From: Magicicada septendecula
Lineage: Eukaryota; Arthropoda; Insecta; Hemiptera; Cicadidae
Length of the DNA: 64,000 nt
Reading direction: 5' to 3'
Assembly: GCA_034769895.1 (NCBI GenBank)
Contig: CM068367.1
Span: 86,233,654-86,297,653, forward strand
The number at the start of each line of letters is the position of its first letter. Within the stretch, counting starts at the first letter, position 1. The notes below the pieces were generated by a model that saw only the letters and a list, made by a program, of their open reading frames with translations, did not search any database and was not told the DNA's origin. Positions 1 through 12,048 of this stretch are shown here, piece after piece. Both the position numbers and the translations under genes were made by a program.

Positions 1-15
1 ATAGCTAACAGCGAA

Positions 16-1688
16 GTGCGCTGTCGAGACCGTCGAGGTGTGACACCTGATCACATCCTCTACATGGCGATGAAGATACTACGATTGCGAGTCACACAAG
101 GCATATACTCCTCGTTCAAAAGCGTTAGTAATACAAAAAACGTCACACGTCGCATGATAGAGGGCAAACAATATCTCGAATCGTGTATAGAGAGAAATCT
201 GGCCTTTCTCAAAACCATACCGAACAGCGTCCAATATTGGTCGAATCGTAAGAAGGATCTCTTCGCCAAGCTACGACAACTCGGTAAGGCGACTGTGTTT
301 CTTACGATGAGCGCCAACGAAATACGCTGGCCGAAGTTGCTCGAGATATTGAATCGACTAAATCCAAAACATGACGGCGATAATCCTGCCGTAGCAGCAG
401 TAGCAGACGTCTTCGCAGGCATGAGTCGATCTACAAGATGCGAGTTAGTGAACGAAGATCCTGTGACGTGTTGTATCTACTTCCATAAGCTCGTTGGTGT
501 TGTGATGCAGCTACTACAAACGACCGTCGCGTCACGAAACCCCTTCGGCCGCTACCGTGTGCTCGATCATTTCCTCCGCATAGAATTTCAACATCGCGGC
601 AGCCCGCACGCTCACATTCTACTCTGGCTAGAGAACGATCCACACGAGTCAATAAGTGAAAACATGCCGCTTTACTGTACAACTCGTTACCGATCTGTTT
701 AGCGTAGCGAAGGAAGACATGTCGGAGCCAAACAACTACACTCTACAGACTCATCGGCACACATTTACCTGCACCAAACGTGGCGAAACATCGTGCCGTT
801 TTAACATACCATATTGGCCCATGGATACGACGCGTGTGCTGCTTCCCATGGCATCGAGTGACGGCCGTCGTTCGGCTCTGCAGACTCGCGCCAAGAAGTT
901 GCGCCAGAAGCTGGAGACACAAGTGTACGACTCTCTCGGTCAGTTCTTGATCGACAACAAGTTGAATATGCGCGCATATCTGGATATCATCAGAGCTAGC
1001 TTGCGCAGACCAACGCTCATCTTTAAACGAGACATGACACAAATTATGACCAACACCTTTAATCCTTTTATCTCTGATGTGCTCGTATCAAACATGGACA
1101 TTCAGTTTATACTCGAAGAGTACAGTTGCGCAGCGTACGTTGTCGAGTATGTAAACAAATCGGCGAGGGGCATCAGCGATCTACACAGACAACTGCTTCA
1201 GCTTACGGAGGATCGACCCGAATTAAGTGAACAGGAGCTGTTGAAGAGCGTTTGCCTCAAGCTGCTCATCTCAGTTGAGATGTCGTCTCAGGAGGCTGCC
1301 TGGTATCTGCTTAACCAACATATGAGTGAGAGTAGCCGCGAAGTCGTTTACATACCCACCGTGTGGCCACATGTCTCGCAAACGACGTGCTCAGCTCGAT
1401 CGAGAGGGCATCGATCAAGACTCCACAGACGTGTGGACCAAGAACATCATACAGAAGTATGAGGAGCGACCCGAGCACATGGAATCACTATGTCTGATCG
1501 ACTTCGTGGCCAAGTACACGCCTAAGAAGAGGAGGACGAGACGAAGCGAGGACGACGATGACGAAGCGGCTGATGTTGACTGTGAGAATGCATTGGAGGC
1601 GGAGTTCGACGACGCAACGGAATATATGCAACGCGCTCGCTCACGAGTCGTGGGCGAGCCGTTGCTACGATATAGAAGACATGTATAA
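16..1688 (+). pseudogene. Helentron Rep (HUH endonuclease) region, frameshifted
   Basis: Three overlapping frames (16-702, 656-1462, 1326-1688) together cover a Helitron-like Rep. The first contains the two-histidine metal site in the stretch RIEFQHRGSPHAHILLWL (HAH codons near 607-615). The second carries a Cys/His-rich stretch (HRHTFTCTKRGETSCRF) and then the catalytic-tyrosine region CAAYVVEYVNKSARG near 1128-1172. The third continues with a charged linker rich in Asp, Glu and Arg. Known Rep proteins nick single-stranded DNA at the element ends and start rolling-circle transfer. The frame changes near 660-700 and 1360-1460 break the protein. The N-terminus is probably cut by the window edge, so the ATG at 16 should not be taken as the natural start. 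Confidence 0.8.
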
Positions 1689-2370
1689 TTATAAGCGTGA
1701 ATTAGTAACGCTTTATGTGCCGTTCAGAATTGAGTCTGTCGATGTGTTGGATCGTGATCGCTATCTAGAGACATACGAGCAACGCGAGAAGGAAATCATG
1801 GAAAAGCGTCGGGAATACGAGGCCAACATTGACAGCGACAAACTAATGAATGAGTTGCGAGAGCTGTGCACGTTCGAAAATGAAGAAGCCGAATTGCCGA
1901 CGGAAGAACGAAACGACTTGGTTCAACTGATGGACGTTAACGACAACACCGATGATATCGACGTACTGGAGTCGCTACATGGACTGTCTGTAGTCGGGCG
2001 GAGAACGGGAGTACTCAGCAAACAGGAATACTGCGAGCGCATGCGATTGACGAACGATGCACAGCGCGAACTGTTGCTCGAAGTCATACATCGACTTCAT
2101 GTAACCCAGGATAGACAACCAATACAGATCTTCTTCACTGGGCCCGCTGGCAGTGGCAAGACGTATGTGCTACGTTTGCTCATGGAAACATACAACCGCT
2201 TCACTCAACACCATAACTCCATGCGCAACGCGTACGTGGTATGTGCCAGCACTGGGAAGGCGGCTGTAAACCTCGGCGGTATCACCGTCCATTCAGCCTT
2301 TAAAATCGCAGCGATGAGCAACAATCAACCTGACAAACCCATGGCTCATGAGGTCGAACAAGTGTATTGA
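1558..2370 (+). pseudogene. Helentron Pif1-like helicase, N-terminal half
   Basis: This frame begins with a Helitron linker (NYKRELVTLYVPFR and following acidic helices). It then enters the helicase with a Walker A motif, FFTGPAGSGKTYVLRLL, near 2133-2183, followed by a second conserved motif around TGKAAVNLGGITVHSAFKI. It ends at a stop codon, and the remaining helicase motifs resume four bases later in the frame 2374-4293. The known role of the domain is unwinding DNA during rolling-circle transposition. The stop between motifs marks this copy as inactive. A sequencing error could in principle give the same picture, but the earlier frameshifts argue for real decay. Confidence 0.8.
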
Positions 2371-2373
2371 GGG

Positions 2374-4293
2374 ATGTTTAACGGTGTGCGTAGTATCATT
2401 ATCGATGAGGTTAGCATGATCAGCAGTAGCATCTTTCATAAAATAGACAACCGCCTGAAACAAATCACGGGCGTACATGACATGAGTTTCGGTGGGCTCG
2501 ATATAATACTGTGCGGTGATCTGCGTCAGCTACCGCCCGTGTGTGCAACATCTATCTTCAAGTCCAGCCGTAACACGATAGGCGGACCCTGTTTGTGGCA
2601 GTCGCTTGAGTTCTTCGGCCTTGATCAAGTTATGCGGCAGGCAGACATAGTGTTTTCCGGAATACTCACAAAAATCGGCGATGGCGTGCGTCTAACTGCT
2701 GAAGAAAGGGCCGTTATTGAGGGTCGATTCCGAACGGGTGAGTGGTGCGATGCCAACTTAACGGGCGTCGTAAGGCTCTTCCACAGAAATTCATCTGTGG
2801 ACGCGTTCAACAGTCAGGCTATACAGACGGATATCGAGAGTACGGCTGTGGATGTGTACAGCGGCTACCGCAATACCACGGAATCGTCCAACGCACGCCT
2901 CGCTATGCACAAGATGAACACGACGGCGAGCGGAGGTATGCCGTATGTGCTGCGATTAGGGGTTGGTCATCCTTACATGATTACAATCAATCTAAACGTT
3001 GAAGATGGACTAGTAAACGGCGCCATCGGAATACTTCGGTACATAGAACAGGACTTAAGTGAGGGCACCAGCGTGCAGAGAGACGACAGTGCTGCACAGC
3101 AAGGAATAGGTCGGCTCTGGTTCGAATTCGATAACAAAAATATAGGACGACTGGCACGTCTGAAAGCGAAACCGTACGTGCAATCAAGGCTCGATGTGCT
3201 ACAGCTCTGCTGGACTCCCATTGAAAAACGCACCGCAAACATATCTATTGGGCGCGGCAAACCGAAGTGTAAGCGAACGCAGTTTCCAGTTTCTCCAGCC
3301 TGTGCTCTCACTATTCATAAATCTCAAGGCGCGACATTTGATCAAGTAGTGGTAGAGTACGATTCAAAGCAAGAAACTCAACTAGTGTACGTAGCGCTGA
3401 GTCGTGTTACCTCAATAGAAGGGTTATACATACTGAACAAGCGTGGCGATCATCGGTTCTATCATGGCTTAAAGGAAGACGGCAGTCAAATATCTCGCGA
3501 CATTCGACAAGAATATACTCGTTTAGATCGACATCGTCTGCCAACAATAACTTTACAGCTGCGCAAATTTCTCGGTGCGTCGCCGAGTAACAATTGTGAG
3601 GTGAGTGACGCACGTGTACGTATAATAGTGGCCGCTCACAACTGTCAGAGTTTAGTCGCTCATTCGACAGATATAGCTACGGACCAAATAATGCGCCATT
3701 CGGACTATCTCGCGCTCTCGGAGACCTGGATGGATGATAAATGCAACGCTGTGCCGATTTTAGGCTTCGAATTCCTGGTTGGCGACAGCACATCGGTCAA
3801 TCAGCGCGGTGGTGGCAAACGATCTGCTGGTGGCGTTGCTATCTATAGAAATGGCGAATCTGTGACCGACAGTCCAATCGTGCATAGATGTGCCAGGTCA
3901 GCACTCGCATTGGGCGTTCGACTGATAGAGCCACATGTCGGCGATATCTGCATGATCAACGTGACCCTGGGCGGAGAACTGAAATTCCTGCTTGCATCGA
4001 TCTACGTTCACCCTGGCACGCGAATACAAGATATACAGATGCTAACCCTTTCGTCGCTGGCTCGATACTCGGTCAGTATTCATAATATTATACCGACATT
4101 GGAAGACCTGACGCATGTACCCCTCATTCTCACAGGAGACTTTAATATTAATGCCGACAGCGATAAGACAGTGCTGAATGACTTCATGCTCGCGCAATTT
4201 GGTATAATGCCCGTGACGATTCCTGCCCCTACAACACTCGGCAACACCAACATCGATATGACTTTCACTAGACACTTGAATTCGATACAGTGA
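2374..4293 (+). CDS. Helentron helicase C-terminal half fused to EEP endonuclease (639 aa)
   Basis: A long uninterrupted frame. Residues about 8-60 carry Walker B (SIIIDEVSMISS) and a following motif DIILCGDLRQLPPV. Residues about 305-355 carry the C-terminal helicase motifs ALTIHKSQGATFDQVVVEY and YVALSRVTSIEGLYIL. From about residue 405 a second domain begins that resembles AP-endonuclease-like EEP nucleases: SDYLALSETWMDD (catalytic Glu), LILTGDFNINAD (GDFN motif) and TNIDMTFTRH near the end. In Helentrons such a domain is known to be fused after the helicase and is thought to derive from a non-LTR retrotransposon. The preserved frame contrasts with the broken upstream half. Confidence 0.85.
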   Translation: MFNGVRSIIIDEVSMISSSIFHKIDNRLKQITGVHDMSFGGLDIILCGDLRQLPPVCATSIFKSSRNTIGGPCLWQSLEFFGLDQVMRQADIVFSGILTKIGDGVRLTAEERAVIEGRFRTGEWCDANLTGVVRLFHRNSSVDAFNSQAIQTDIESTAVDVYSGYRNTTESSNARLAMHKMNTTASGGMPYVLRLGVGHPYMITINLNVEDGLVNGAIGILRYIEQDLSEGTSVQRDDSAAQQGIGRLWFEFDNKNIGRLARLKAKPYVQSRLDVLQLCWTPIEKRTANISIGRGKPKCKRTQFPVSPACALTIHKSQGATFDQVVVEYDSKQETQLVYVALSRVTSIEGLYILNKRGDHRFYHGLKEDGSQISRDIRQEYTRLDRHRLPTITLQLRKFLGASPSNNCEVSDARVRIIVAAHNCQSLVAHSTDIATDQIMRHSDYLALSETWMDDKCNAVPILGFEFLVGDSTSVNQRGGGKRSAGGVAIYRNGESVTDSPIVHRCARSALALGVRLIEPHVGDICMINVTLGGELKFLLASIYVHPGTRIQDIQMLTLSSLARYSVSIHNIIPTLEDLTHVPLILTGDFNINADSDKTVLNDFMLAQFGIMPVTIPAPTTLGNTNIDMTFTRHLNSIQ

Positions 4294-4506
4294 GGTGTAC
4301 GTGTGTTACTTTAGCTACCACAGACCCTTGCTACATGCAATAAACTTGTGATTTATCTATTCTGTAACCATACTACTCTGTATAACCATTGTATTAAAGA
4401 GATTGATAATTAAATTACATATTAATACGAAACACTTGTTATGATTTTATCCCGACGTTTTCACGGAAAATCTACGGCGCGGACCTTGACTACGCCTTTC
4501 GGTATT

Positions 4507-6467
4507 ATTTACTTTTTCTTTGGACACATCAATATTTATTGGTCTATTTTGTTTTTTATTAATTATTCTATCTACTATGTGACTGTTATATCCATTGGCT
4601 GTCGCTATGTGTTTAATAATGTCTAGTTCATTTTTATAATCTTCCGTAGATGGGGGCAATGCCAGCAATCTATGAATCATACAATTAAAAAATTACATTT
4701 TATGTGAAATAGGGTGATCAAGACGAGGCGTGAATAGCATGATCTGTGATTGTTGGTTTTCTGTAAATATTAAAGTTAATTTTATTATCTATTTTTGTTA
4801 AAGTTAAATCTAAAAAATTAATTTTATTATTCATTTCCGTCTCTAATGTGAATTGCAAACTATTTGTAATAGTATTCATATATTTTTTAAGCATCTCCAA
4901 TTGCCTGGAATTGCCATTATAAAACATTATTGTGTCATCCACATATCGTCGGTAAAATAAAATTTTTTTATAATGTTTGTTTTTAGTTGATAATATTTCG
5001 TTTGTTTCGATGTGGTTTAAGTAAATTTCCGCCAGGATGCCTGATAATGGGGTTCCATCGCCAATCCATCTCGTTGTAAATAATATTTGTTATCGAAAGT
5101 AAAATAATTTTGTTCCAATATTACCTTTGTCAAATTGATTAGATCATCGACTGTTTCATGGTTTAATGTGGATTTAGAGAGTAATAAACTTTTTGCTATT
5201 TCCAACGTTTCACTAATTGGTACGTTCGTGTATAAATTGACTATGTCGAATGAAGCGAGGGTGTGTCTCGGTTCGATTGTAATTGTTTTTGTAAGCTCGA
5301 CCAGTTCTAAACTGTTTTTCAAACTATAGTTCTTATTGAACACTGTATGTTGTCTTAAAATTTTTTCGAGTTTTTTGGCAATTTTATATGAAGGTGCAGA
5401 CATGAAATTTACTATGGACGGACAGGCATATTATTTTTGTGTATTTTTGGAAGTCCCCTAAATCTAGGTGCCTTGGGATCTATCATTTTAAAGTATTTTT
5501 TCTCTTCGTTCGTTATGATGTATTTGGTTTTATTTAATATTGATTTCACGTTATTATTAAATTTAACAGTGGGGTCGTTCTGAATCTCAATAATGTTATT
5601 GTTTTTAATAAATTCCTGTATCTTGTTTTTATAATTCTCGTGAGTTAAAATTACGAGTGTTTGACCTTTGTCCGCTTTGGTGACGATTGCGTTATGGTCT
5701 ATTAATTTCGCCTTTATCTCATTAAATACCCTTGTTTCGTTATTGTAACTAGTTTTTGTATTATTTATATTTTCGGCCTTCATAACTTTTTTTATTTTAT
5801 TATCAACTGCATGTCTTATTACTGTTTTTGTTTCTTCGTCGGATATGGAATTTATTGCAGTTTCAGCGTTCAAAATTTCATTAAAGAGTGATTGTTTGAA
5901 TCCACTGAGTTTAAATTTGTACTTTAAGCCTTTGTTCAAAAGGTTGGTTTCTTCACTGTTGAATTTAATTCCGGTAAGATTAACAACACGAGGGTAAAAC
6001 TGATGACTTATTATATTGTTCTCTTGTGTGTCGTTCTGTTTTTTCAATAAGGTACAAATTTTTTTATTTTGTGTTTTCTTTTTCTTAATAATGGTTTTGT
6101 TTATTTGTTTTTCTATCAAATATGTTACATTGTGGACTTGTGATGGATGCAAACTCTCTAACAGTTCGAGATGTTTTTTCATGAGCACCGTATTGAGTAA
6201 GTTCTTTTTACTATGTAATTGTTTTATTTCGTTTTTGATCCATAATTTTGTGGCCATTTCTTTAGTTTTTTTAGCACTATAAGATTTGGATGTTATTTTT
6301 ATCTGGACATAACTCGGCACGATTTGCAAACCTAAACATGTTTTGTTATATCTGATGTTTATGCTGTTTTTAATAGTTTTAACCTAATATTCATATATTG
6401 AAAGGCAATTTTTACCTGACTGGCATCCAATTTAAACATTTTATTTGCCTCCAGAAACGGTTTAGAC
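4507..6467 (-). mobile_element. PLE family 1, copy A, truncated at its 3' side by Helitron sequence
   Basis: Minus-strand Penelope-like element. Its 5' half is complete up to the tandem junction at 6467/6468. Its 3' part stops at about 4507, where Helentron tail sequence starts, so the GIY-YIG domain is missing. Coding blocks are 5412-6329 (N-terminal), 5017-5403 (reverse transcriptase motif A region), 4718-4942 (start of the catalytic YVDD block) and 4447-4680 (post-RT linker running into the Helitron tail). It differs from copies B and C at a handful of positions. Confidence 0.85.
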
Positions 6468-6505
6468 TATAAAATAGGTTAATTACCTTCCTTCGTGTTT
6501 CTCTG

Positions 6506-6570
6506 AATCCTAATTACGGGATTACTCGAGTTTCGACACCAATGGTGTCATCATCAGATCCAATATGATT
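6506..6570 (-). ncRNA. Hammerhead ribozyme motif, PLE family 1 (A/B junction)
   Basis: Read on the minus strand, the 65 bases hold CTGATGA, a 6-bp hairpin GACACC-ATT-GGTGTC, then GAAA, a two-base-pair stem III with loop TCGA (ACTCGAGT), and an A at the expected cleavage site. Stem I can form from GGAT/ATCC plus an outer AATC/GATT pair across an internal loop. One extra T lies between CTGATGA and stem II compared with the textbook core. Hammerheads of this compact kind are known from PLE terminal repeats. Confidence 0.65.
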
Positions 6571-6942
6571 AAGGTTAAAACTTCATTTATCGATGTATAT
6601 TCATCTCGTCAAATAATAAAAAAAAACAACACATACATTGCACAAAATAATAAATAATTAACACATATTAAAACGAAATAACAACGAATGAAAAATAACA
6701 TGCGGTCGTCACGAACCTGTACAGGAACGCTCTCACGGTAAAACTAATCAATACCGGCTTGACCTTCGTTCAATTTTATTGATCTGATATAGCCGATTTC
6801 TCGTTCTACATGATCGATTATATTAAACAAAATATTATTTGTATTTATACTGATTTTTCATTTAGGACGCGATTGTAATCCTCCTTTATAGCTTTATAAT
6901 CTCGAACCGTTCAAGAGTGTCTAGCCTTAGTGATTTCTTACA

Positions 6943-9119
6943 TTAATGTAAGATATCTAAATTATCACCAATACTCTTTATGTTATGGTCATGTAAGCTT
7001 AAATGTTCAGCAAATGTAGATCTTCCTACATTTGACTTGGAGCTTGGGATATGTTCTTTATAACGTAATTTGAACGAACGACCCGTTTGTCCTATGTAGA
7101 ACTGTGTGTAATCCGAACAATTAAGTCTATATACACCAGTACCGTCAAATATATCGGAAGGTTTATGTTTGTTTGTAAACGTAAGTTTTTTCTCACGCTT
7201 ATTATTCGCCTTTGAAGCCAAAATAATATTTTGCTGTTTTAAATGGTTTTTTAAAAGTATGATGTAAAATTTCACCATATTCTATTGCAATATATTTTTT
7301 TACTTTTTCTTTGGACACATCAATATTTATTGGTTTATTTTGTTTTTTATTAATTATTCTATCTACTATGTGACTTTTATATCCATTGGCTGTCGCTATA
7401 TGTTTAATAACGTCTAGTTCATTTTTATAATCTTCCGTAGATAGGGGCAATGCCAGCAATCTATGAATCATACAATTAAAAAATTACATTTTATGTGAAA
7501 TAGGGTGATAAGACGAGGCATGAATAGCATGATCTGTGATTGTTGGTTTTCTGTAAATATTAAAGTTAATTTTATTATCTATTTTTGTTAAAGTTAAATC
7601 TAAAAAATTAATTTTATTATTCATTTCCGTCTCTAATGTGAATTGCAAACTATTTGTAATAGTATTCATATATTTTTTAAGCATCTCCAATTGCCTGGAA
7701 TTGCCATTATAAATCATTATTGTGTCATCCACATATCGTCGGTAAAATAAAATTTTTTTATAATGTTTGTTTTTAGTTGATAATATTTCGTTTGTTTCGA
7801 TGTGGTTTAAGTAAATTTCCGCCAGGATGCCTGATAATGGGGTTCCATCGCCAATCCATCTCGTTGTAAATAATATTTGTTATCGAAAGTAAAATAATTT
7901 TGTTCCAATATTACCTTTGTCAAATTGATTAGCTCATCGACTGTTTCATGGTTTAATGTGGATTTAGAGAGTAATAAACTTTTTGCTATTTCCAACGTTT
8001 CACTAATTGGTACGTTCGTGTATAAATTGACTATGTCGAATGAAGCGAGGGTGTGTCTCGGTTCGATTGTAATTGTTTTTGTAAGCTCGACCAGTTCTAA
8101 ACTGTTTTTCAAACTATAGTTCTTATTGAACACTGTATGTTGTCTTAAAATTTTTTCGAGTTTTTTGGCAATTTTATATGAAGGTGCAGACATGAAATTT
8201 ACTATGGACGGACAGGCATATTATTTTTGTGTATTTTTGGAAGTCCCCTAAATCTAGGTGCCTTGGGATCTATCATTTTAAAGTATTTTTTCTCTTCGTT
8301 CGTTATGATGTATTTGGTTTTATTTAATATTGATTTCACGTTATTATTAAATTTAACAGTGGGGTCGTTCTGAATCTCAATAATGTTATTGTTTTTAATA
8401 AATTCCTGTATCTTGTTTTTATAATTCTCGTGAGTTAAAATTACGAGTGTTTGACCTTTGTCCGCTTTGGTGACGATTGCGTTATGGTCTATTAATTTCG
8501 CCTTTATCTCATTAAATACCCTTGTTTCGTTATTGTAACTAGTTTTTGTATTATTTATATTTTCGGCCTTCATAACTTTTTTTATTTTATTATCAACTGC
8601 ATGTCTTATTACTGTTTTTGTTTCTTCGTCGGATATGGAATTTATTGCAGTTTCAGCGTTCAAAATTTCATTAAAGAGTGATTGTTTGAATCCACTGAGT
8701 TTAAATTTGTACTTTAAGCCTTTGTTCAAAAGGTTGGTTTCTTCACTGTTGAATTTAATTCCGGTAAGATTAACAACACGAGGGTAAAACTGATGACTTA
8801 TTATATTGTTCTCTTGTGTGTCGTTCTGTTTTTTCAATAAGGTACAAATTTTTTTATTTTGTGTTTTCTTTTTCTTAATAATGGTTTTGTTTATTTGTTT
8901 TTCTATCAAATATGTTACATTGTGGACTTGTGATGGATGCAAACTCTCTAACAGTTCGAGATGTTTTTTCATGAGCACCGTATTGAGTAAGTTCTTTTTA
9001 CTATGTAATTGTTTTATTTCGTTTTTGATCCATAATTTTGTGGCCATTTCTTTAGTTTTTTTAGCACTATAAGATTTGGATGTTATTTTTATCTGGACAT
9101 AACTCGGCACGATTTGCAA
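6943..9119 (-). pseudogene. PLE family 1 reverse transcriptase and GIY-YIG endonuclease (copy B)
   Basis: Blocks in reading order on the minus strand are as follows. 8202-9119 is a 305-residue basic N-terminal region ending in RFRGLPKIHKNNMPVRP. 7807-8193 carries RT motif A (LASFDIVNLYTNVPISE) and the start of motif B. 7484-7732 begins at the catalytic DD of the (R/F)YVDDT motif. 7202-7471 is a linker. 6943-7278 is a GIY-YIG nuclease with GVYRLNCSDYTQFYIGQTGR. RT copies the element RNA and GIY-YIG cuts the target. The frame is interrupted within RT relative to the copy at 28.3-29.1 kb, whose motif B reads DGLAMGFPLSGILAE, and the blocks lie in different frames. Copies A-C share the interruption, so they are probably not autonomous. 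Confidence 0.85.
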
Positions 9120-9257
9120 ACCTAAACATGTTTTGTTATATCTGATGTTTATGCTGTTTTTAATAGTTTTAACCTAATATTCATATATTGAAAGGCAATT
9201 TTTACCTGACTGGCATCCAATTTAAACATTTTATTTGCCTCCAGAAACGGTTTAGAC

Positions 9258-12048
9258 TATAAAATAGGTTAATTACCTTCCTTCGTGTTTCTCTGAATCC
9301 TAATTACGGGATTACTCGAGTTTCGACACCAATGGTGTCATCATCAGATCCAATATGATTAAGGTTAAAACTTCATTTATCGATGTATATTCATCTCGTC
9401 AAATAATAAAAAAAAAACAACACATACATTGCACAAAATAATAAATAATTAACACATATTAAAACGAAATAACAACGAATGAAAAATAACATGCGGTCGT
9501 CACGAACCTGTACAGGAACGCTCTCACGGTAAAACTAATCAATACCGGCTTGACCTTCGTTCAATTTTATTGATCTGATATAGCCGATTTCTCGTTCTAC
9601 ATGATCGATTATATTAAACAAAATATTATTTGTATTTATACTGATTTTTCATTTAGGACGCGATTGTAATCCTCCTTTATAGCTTTATAATCTCGAACCG
9701 TTCAAGAGTGTCTAGCCTTAGTGATTTCTTACATTAATGTAAGATATCTAAATTATCACCAATACTCTTTATGTTATGGTCATGTAAGCTTAAATGTTCA
9801 GCAAATGTAGATCTTCCTACATTTGACTTGGAGCTTGGGATATGTTCTTTATAACGTAATTTGAACGAACGACCCGTTTGTCCTATGTAGAACTGTGTGT
9901 AATCCGAACAATTAAGTCTATATACACCAGTACCGTCAAATATATCGGAAGGTTTATGTTTGTTTGTAAACGTAAGTTTTTTCTCACGCTTATTATTCGC
10001 CTTTGAAGCCAAAATAATATTTTGCTGTTTTAAATGGTTTTTTAAAAGTATGATGTAAAATTTCACCATATTCTATTGCAATATATTTTTTTACTTTTTC
10101 TTTGGACACATCAATATTTATTGGTTTATTTTGTTTTTTATTAATTATTCTATCTACTATGTGACTTTTATATCCATTGGCTGTCGCTATATGTTTAATA
10201 ACGTCTAGTTCATTTTTATAATCTTCCGTAGATAGGGGCAATGCCAGCAATCTATGAATCATACAATTAAAAAATTACATTTTATGTGAAATAGGGTGAT
10301 AAGACGAGGCATGAATAGCATGATCTGTGATTGTTGGTTTTCTGTAAATATTAAAGTTAATTTTATTATCTATTTTTGTTAAAGTTAAATCTAAAAAATT
10401 AATTTTATTATTCATTTCCGTCTCTAATGTGAATTGCAAACTATTTGTAATAGTATTCATATATTTTTTAAGCATCTCCAATTGCCTGGAATTGCCATTA
10501 TAAATCATTATTGTGTCATCCACATATCGTCGGTAAAATAAAATTTTTTTATAATGTTTGTTTTTAGTTGATAATATTTCGTTTGTTTCGATGTGGTTTA
10601 AGTAAATTTCCGCCAGGATGCCTGATAATGGGGTTCCATCGCCAATCCATCTCGTTGTAAATAATATTTGTTATCGAAAGTAAAATAATTTTGTTCCAAT
10701 ATTACCTTTGTCAAATTGATTAGCTCATCGACTGTTTCATGGTTTAATGTGGATTTAGAGAGTAATAAACTTTTTGCTATTTCCAACGTTTCACTAATTG
10801 GTACGTTCGTGTATAAATTGACTATGTCGAATGAAGCGAGGGTGTGTCTCGGTTCGATTGTAATTGTTTTTGTAAGCTCGACCAGTTCTAAACTGTTTTT
10901 CAAACTATAGTTCTTATTGAACACTGTATGTTGTCTTAAAATTTTTTCGAGTTTTTTGGCAATTTTATATGAAGGTGCAGACATGAAATTTACTATGGAC
11001 GGACAGGCATATTATTTTTGTGTATTTTTGGAAGTCCCCTAAATCTAGGTGCCTTGGGATCTATCATTTTAAAGTATTTTTTCTCTTCGTTCGTTATGAT
11101 GTATTTGGTTTTATTTAATATTGATTTCACGTTATTATTAAATTTAACAGTGGGGTCGTTCTGAATCTCAATAATGTTATTGTTTTTAATAAATTCCTGT
11201 ATCTTGTTTTTATAATTCTCGTGAGTTAAAATTACGAGTGTTTGACCTTTGTCCGCTTTGGTGACGATTGCGTTATGGTCTATTAATTTCGCCTTTATCT
11301 CATTAAATACCCTTGTTTCGTTATTGTAACTAGTTTTTGTATTATTTATATTTTCGGCCTTCATAACTTTTTTTATTTTATTATCAACTGCATGTCTTAT
11401 TACTGTTTTTGTTTCTTCGTCGGATATGGAATTTATTGCAGTTTCAGCGTTCAAAATTTCATTAAAGAGTGATTGTTTGAATCCACTGAGTTTAAATTTG
11501 TACTTTAAGCCTTTGTTCAAAAGGTTGGTTTCTTCACTGTTGAATTTAATTCCGGTAAGATTAACAACACGAGGGTAAAACTGATGACTTATTATATTGT
11601 TCTCTTGTGTGTCGTTCTGTTTTTTCAATAAGGTACAAATTTTTTTATTTTGTGTTTTCTTTTTCTTAATAATGGTTTTGTTTATTTGTTTTTCTATCAA
11701 ATATGTTACATTGTGGACTTGTGATGGATGCAAACTCTCTAACAGTTCGAGATGTTTTTTCATGAGCACCGTATTGAGTAAGTTCTTTTTACTATGTAAT
11801 TGTTTTATTTCGTTTTTGATCCATAATTTTGTGGCCATTTCTTTAGTTTTTTTAGCACTATAAGATTTGGATGTTATTTTTATCTGGACATAACTCGGCA
11901 CGATTTGCAAACCTAAACATGTTTTGTTATATCTGATGTTTATGCTGTTTTTAATAGTTTTAACCTAATATTCATATATTGAAAGGCAATTTTTACCTGA
12001 CTGGCATCCAATTTAAACATTTTATTTGCCTCCAGAAACGGTTTAGAC
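9258..12048 (-). mobile_element. PLE family 1, copy C, full tandem unit
   Basis: The second complete 2791-bp unit, head-to-tail with copy B. It carries the same ORF blocks: N-terminal 10993-11910, RT 10598-10984, YVDD block 10275-10523, linker 9993-10262 and GIY-YIG 9734-10069. Every block encodes the same protein sequence as copy B as far as can be read, including the shared RT interruption. Such identity points to recent DNA-level duplication or gene conversion, or to an assembly repeat. Confidence 0.9.
9296..9360 (-). ncRNA. Hammerhead ribozyme motif, PLE family 1 (B/C junction)
   Basis: Same 65-base motif as at the A/B junction, with the same core, hairpin and stem I pairings. It sits at the equivalent point of the next tandem unit. 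Confidence 0.65.

Larger units (their letters stand above)
1..4506 (+). mobile_element. Helentron-type Helitron, 5' end outside the window, decayed
   Basis: A rolling-circle transposon carrying, in order, an HUH-type Rep domain, a Pif1-like helicase and a C-terminal endonuclease/exonuclease/phosphatase (EEP) domain. This order, with an EEP domain after the helicase, is known for the Helentron branch of animal Helitrons. Coding is in several frames with at least three frame changes and one stop, so this copy is not functional. The coding part ends at 4293. The next 213 bases are AT-rich non-coding tail up to the first PLE base at about 4507. No clean 3' terminus could be set. About 350 bp of the tail, including this junction, reappears inverted at 33746-34097. 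Confidence 0.85.
6468..9257 (-). mobile_element. PLE family 1, copy B, full tandem unit
   Basis: A complete 2790-bp unit bounded by equivalent points in the head-to-tail array. Read on the minus strand it contains a leader, the N-terminal frame, reverse transcriptase, a GIY-YIG endonuclease frame and a 3' region with a hammerhead motif. PLEs are retroelements distinct from LTR elements and LINEs. Tandem arrangement and partial neighbours are known for them. Copies B and C look almost identical over their whole length; the visible length difference is one A in a poly-A stretch. Confidence 0.9.
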
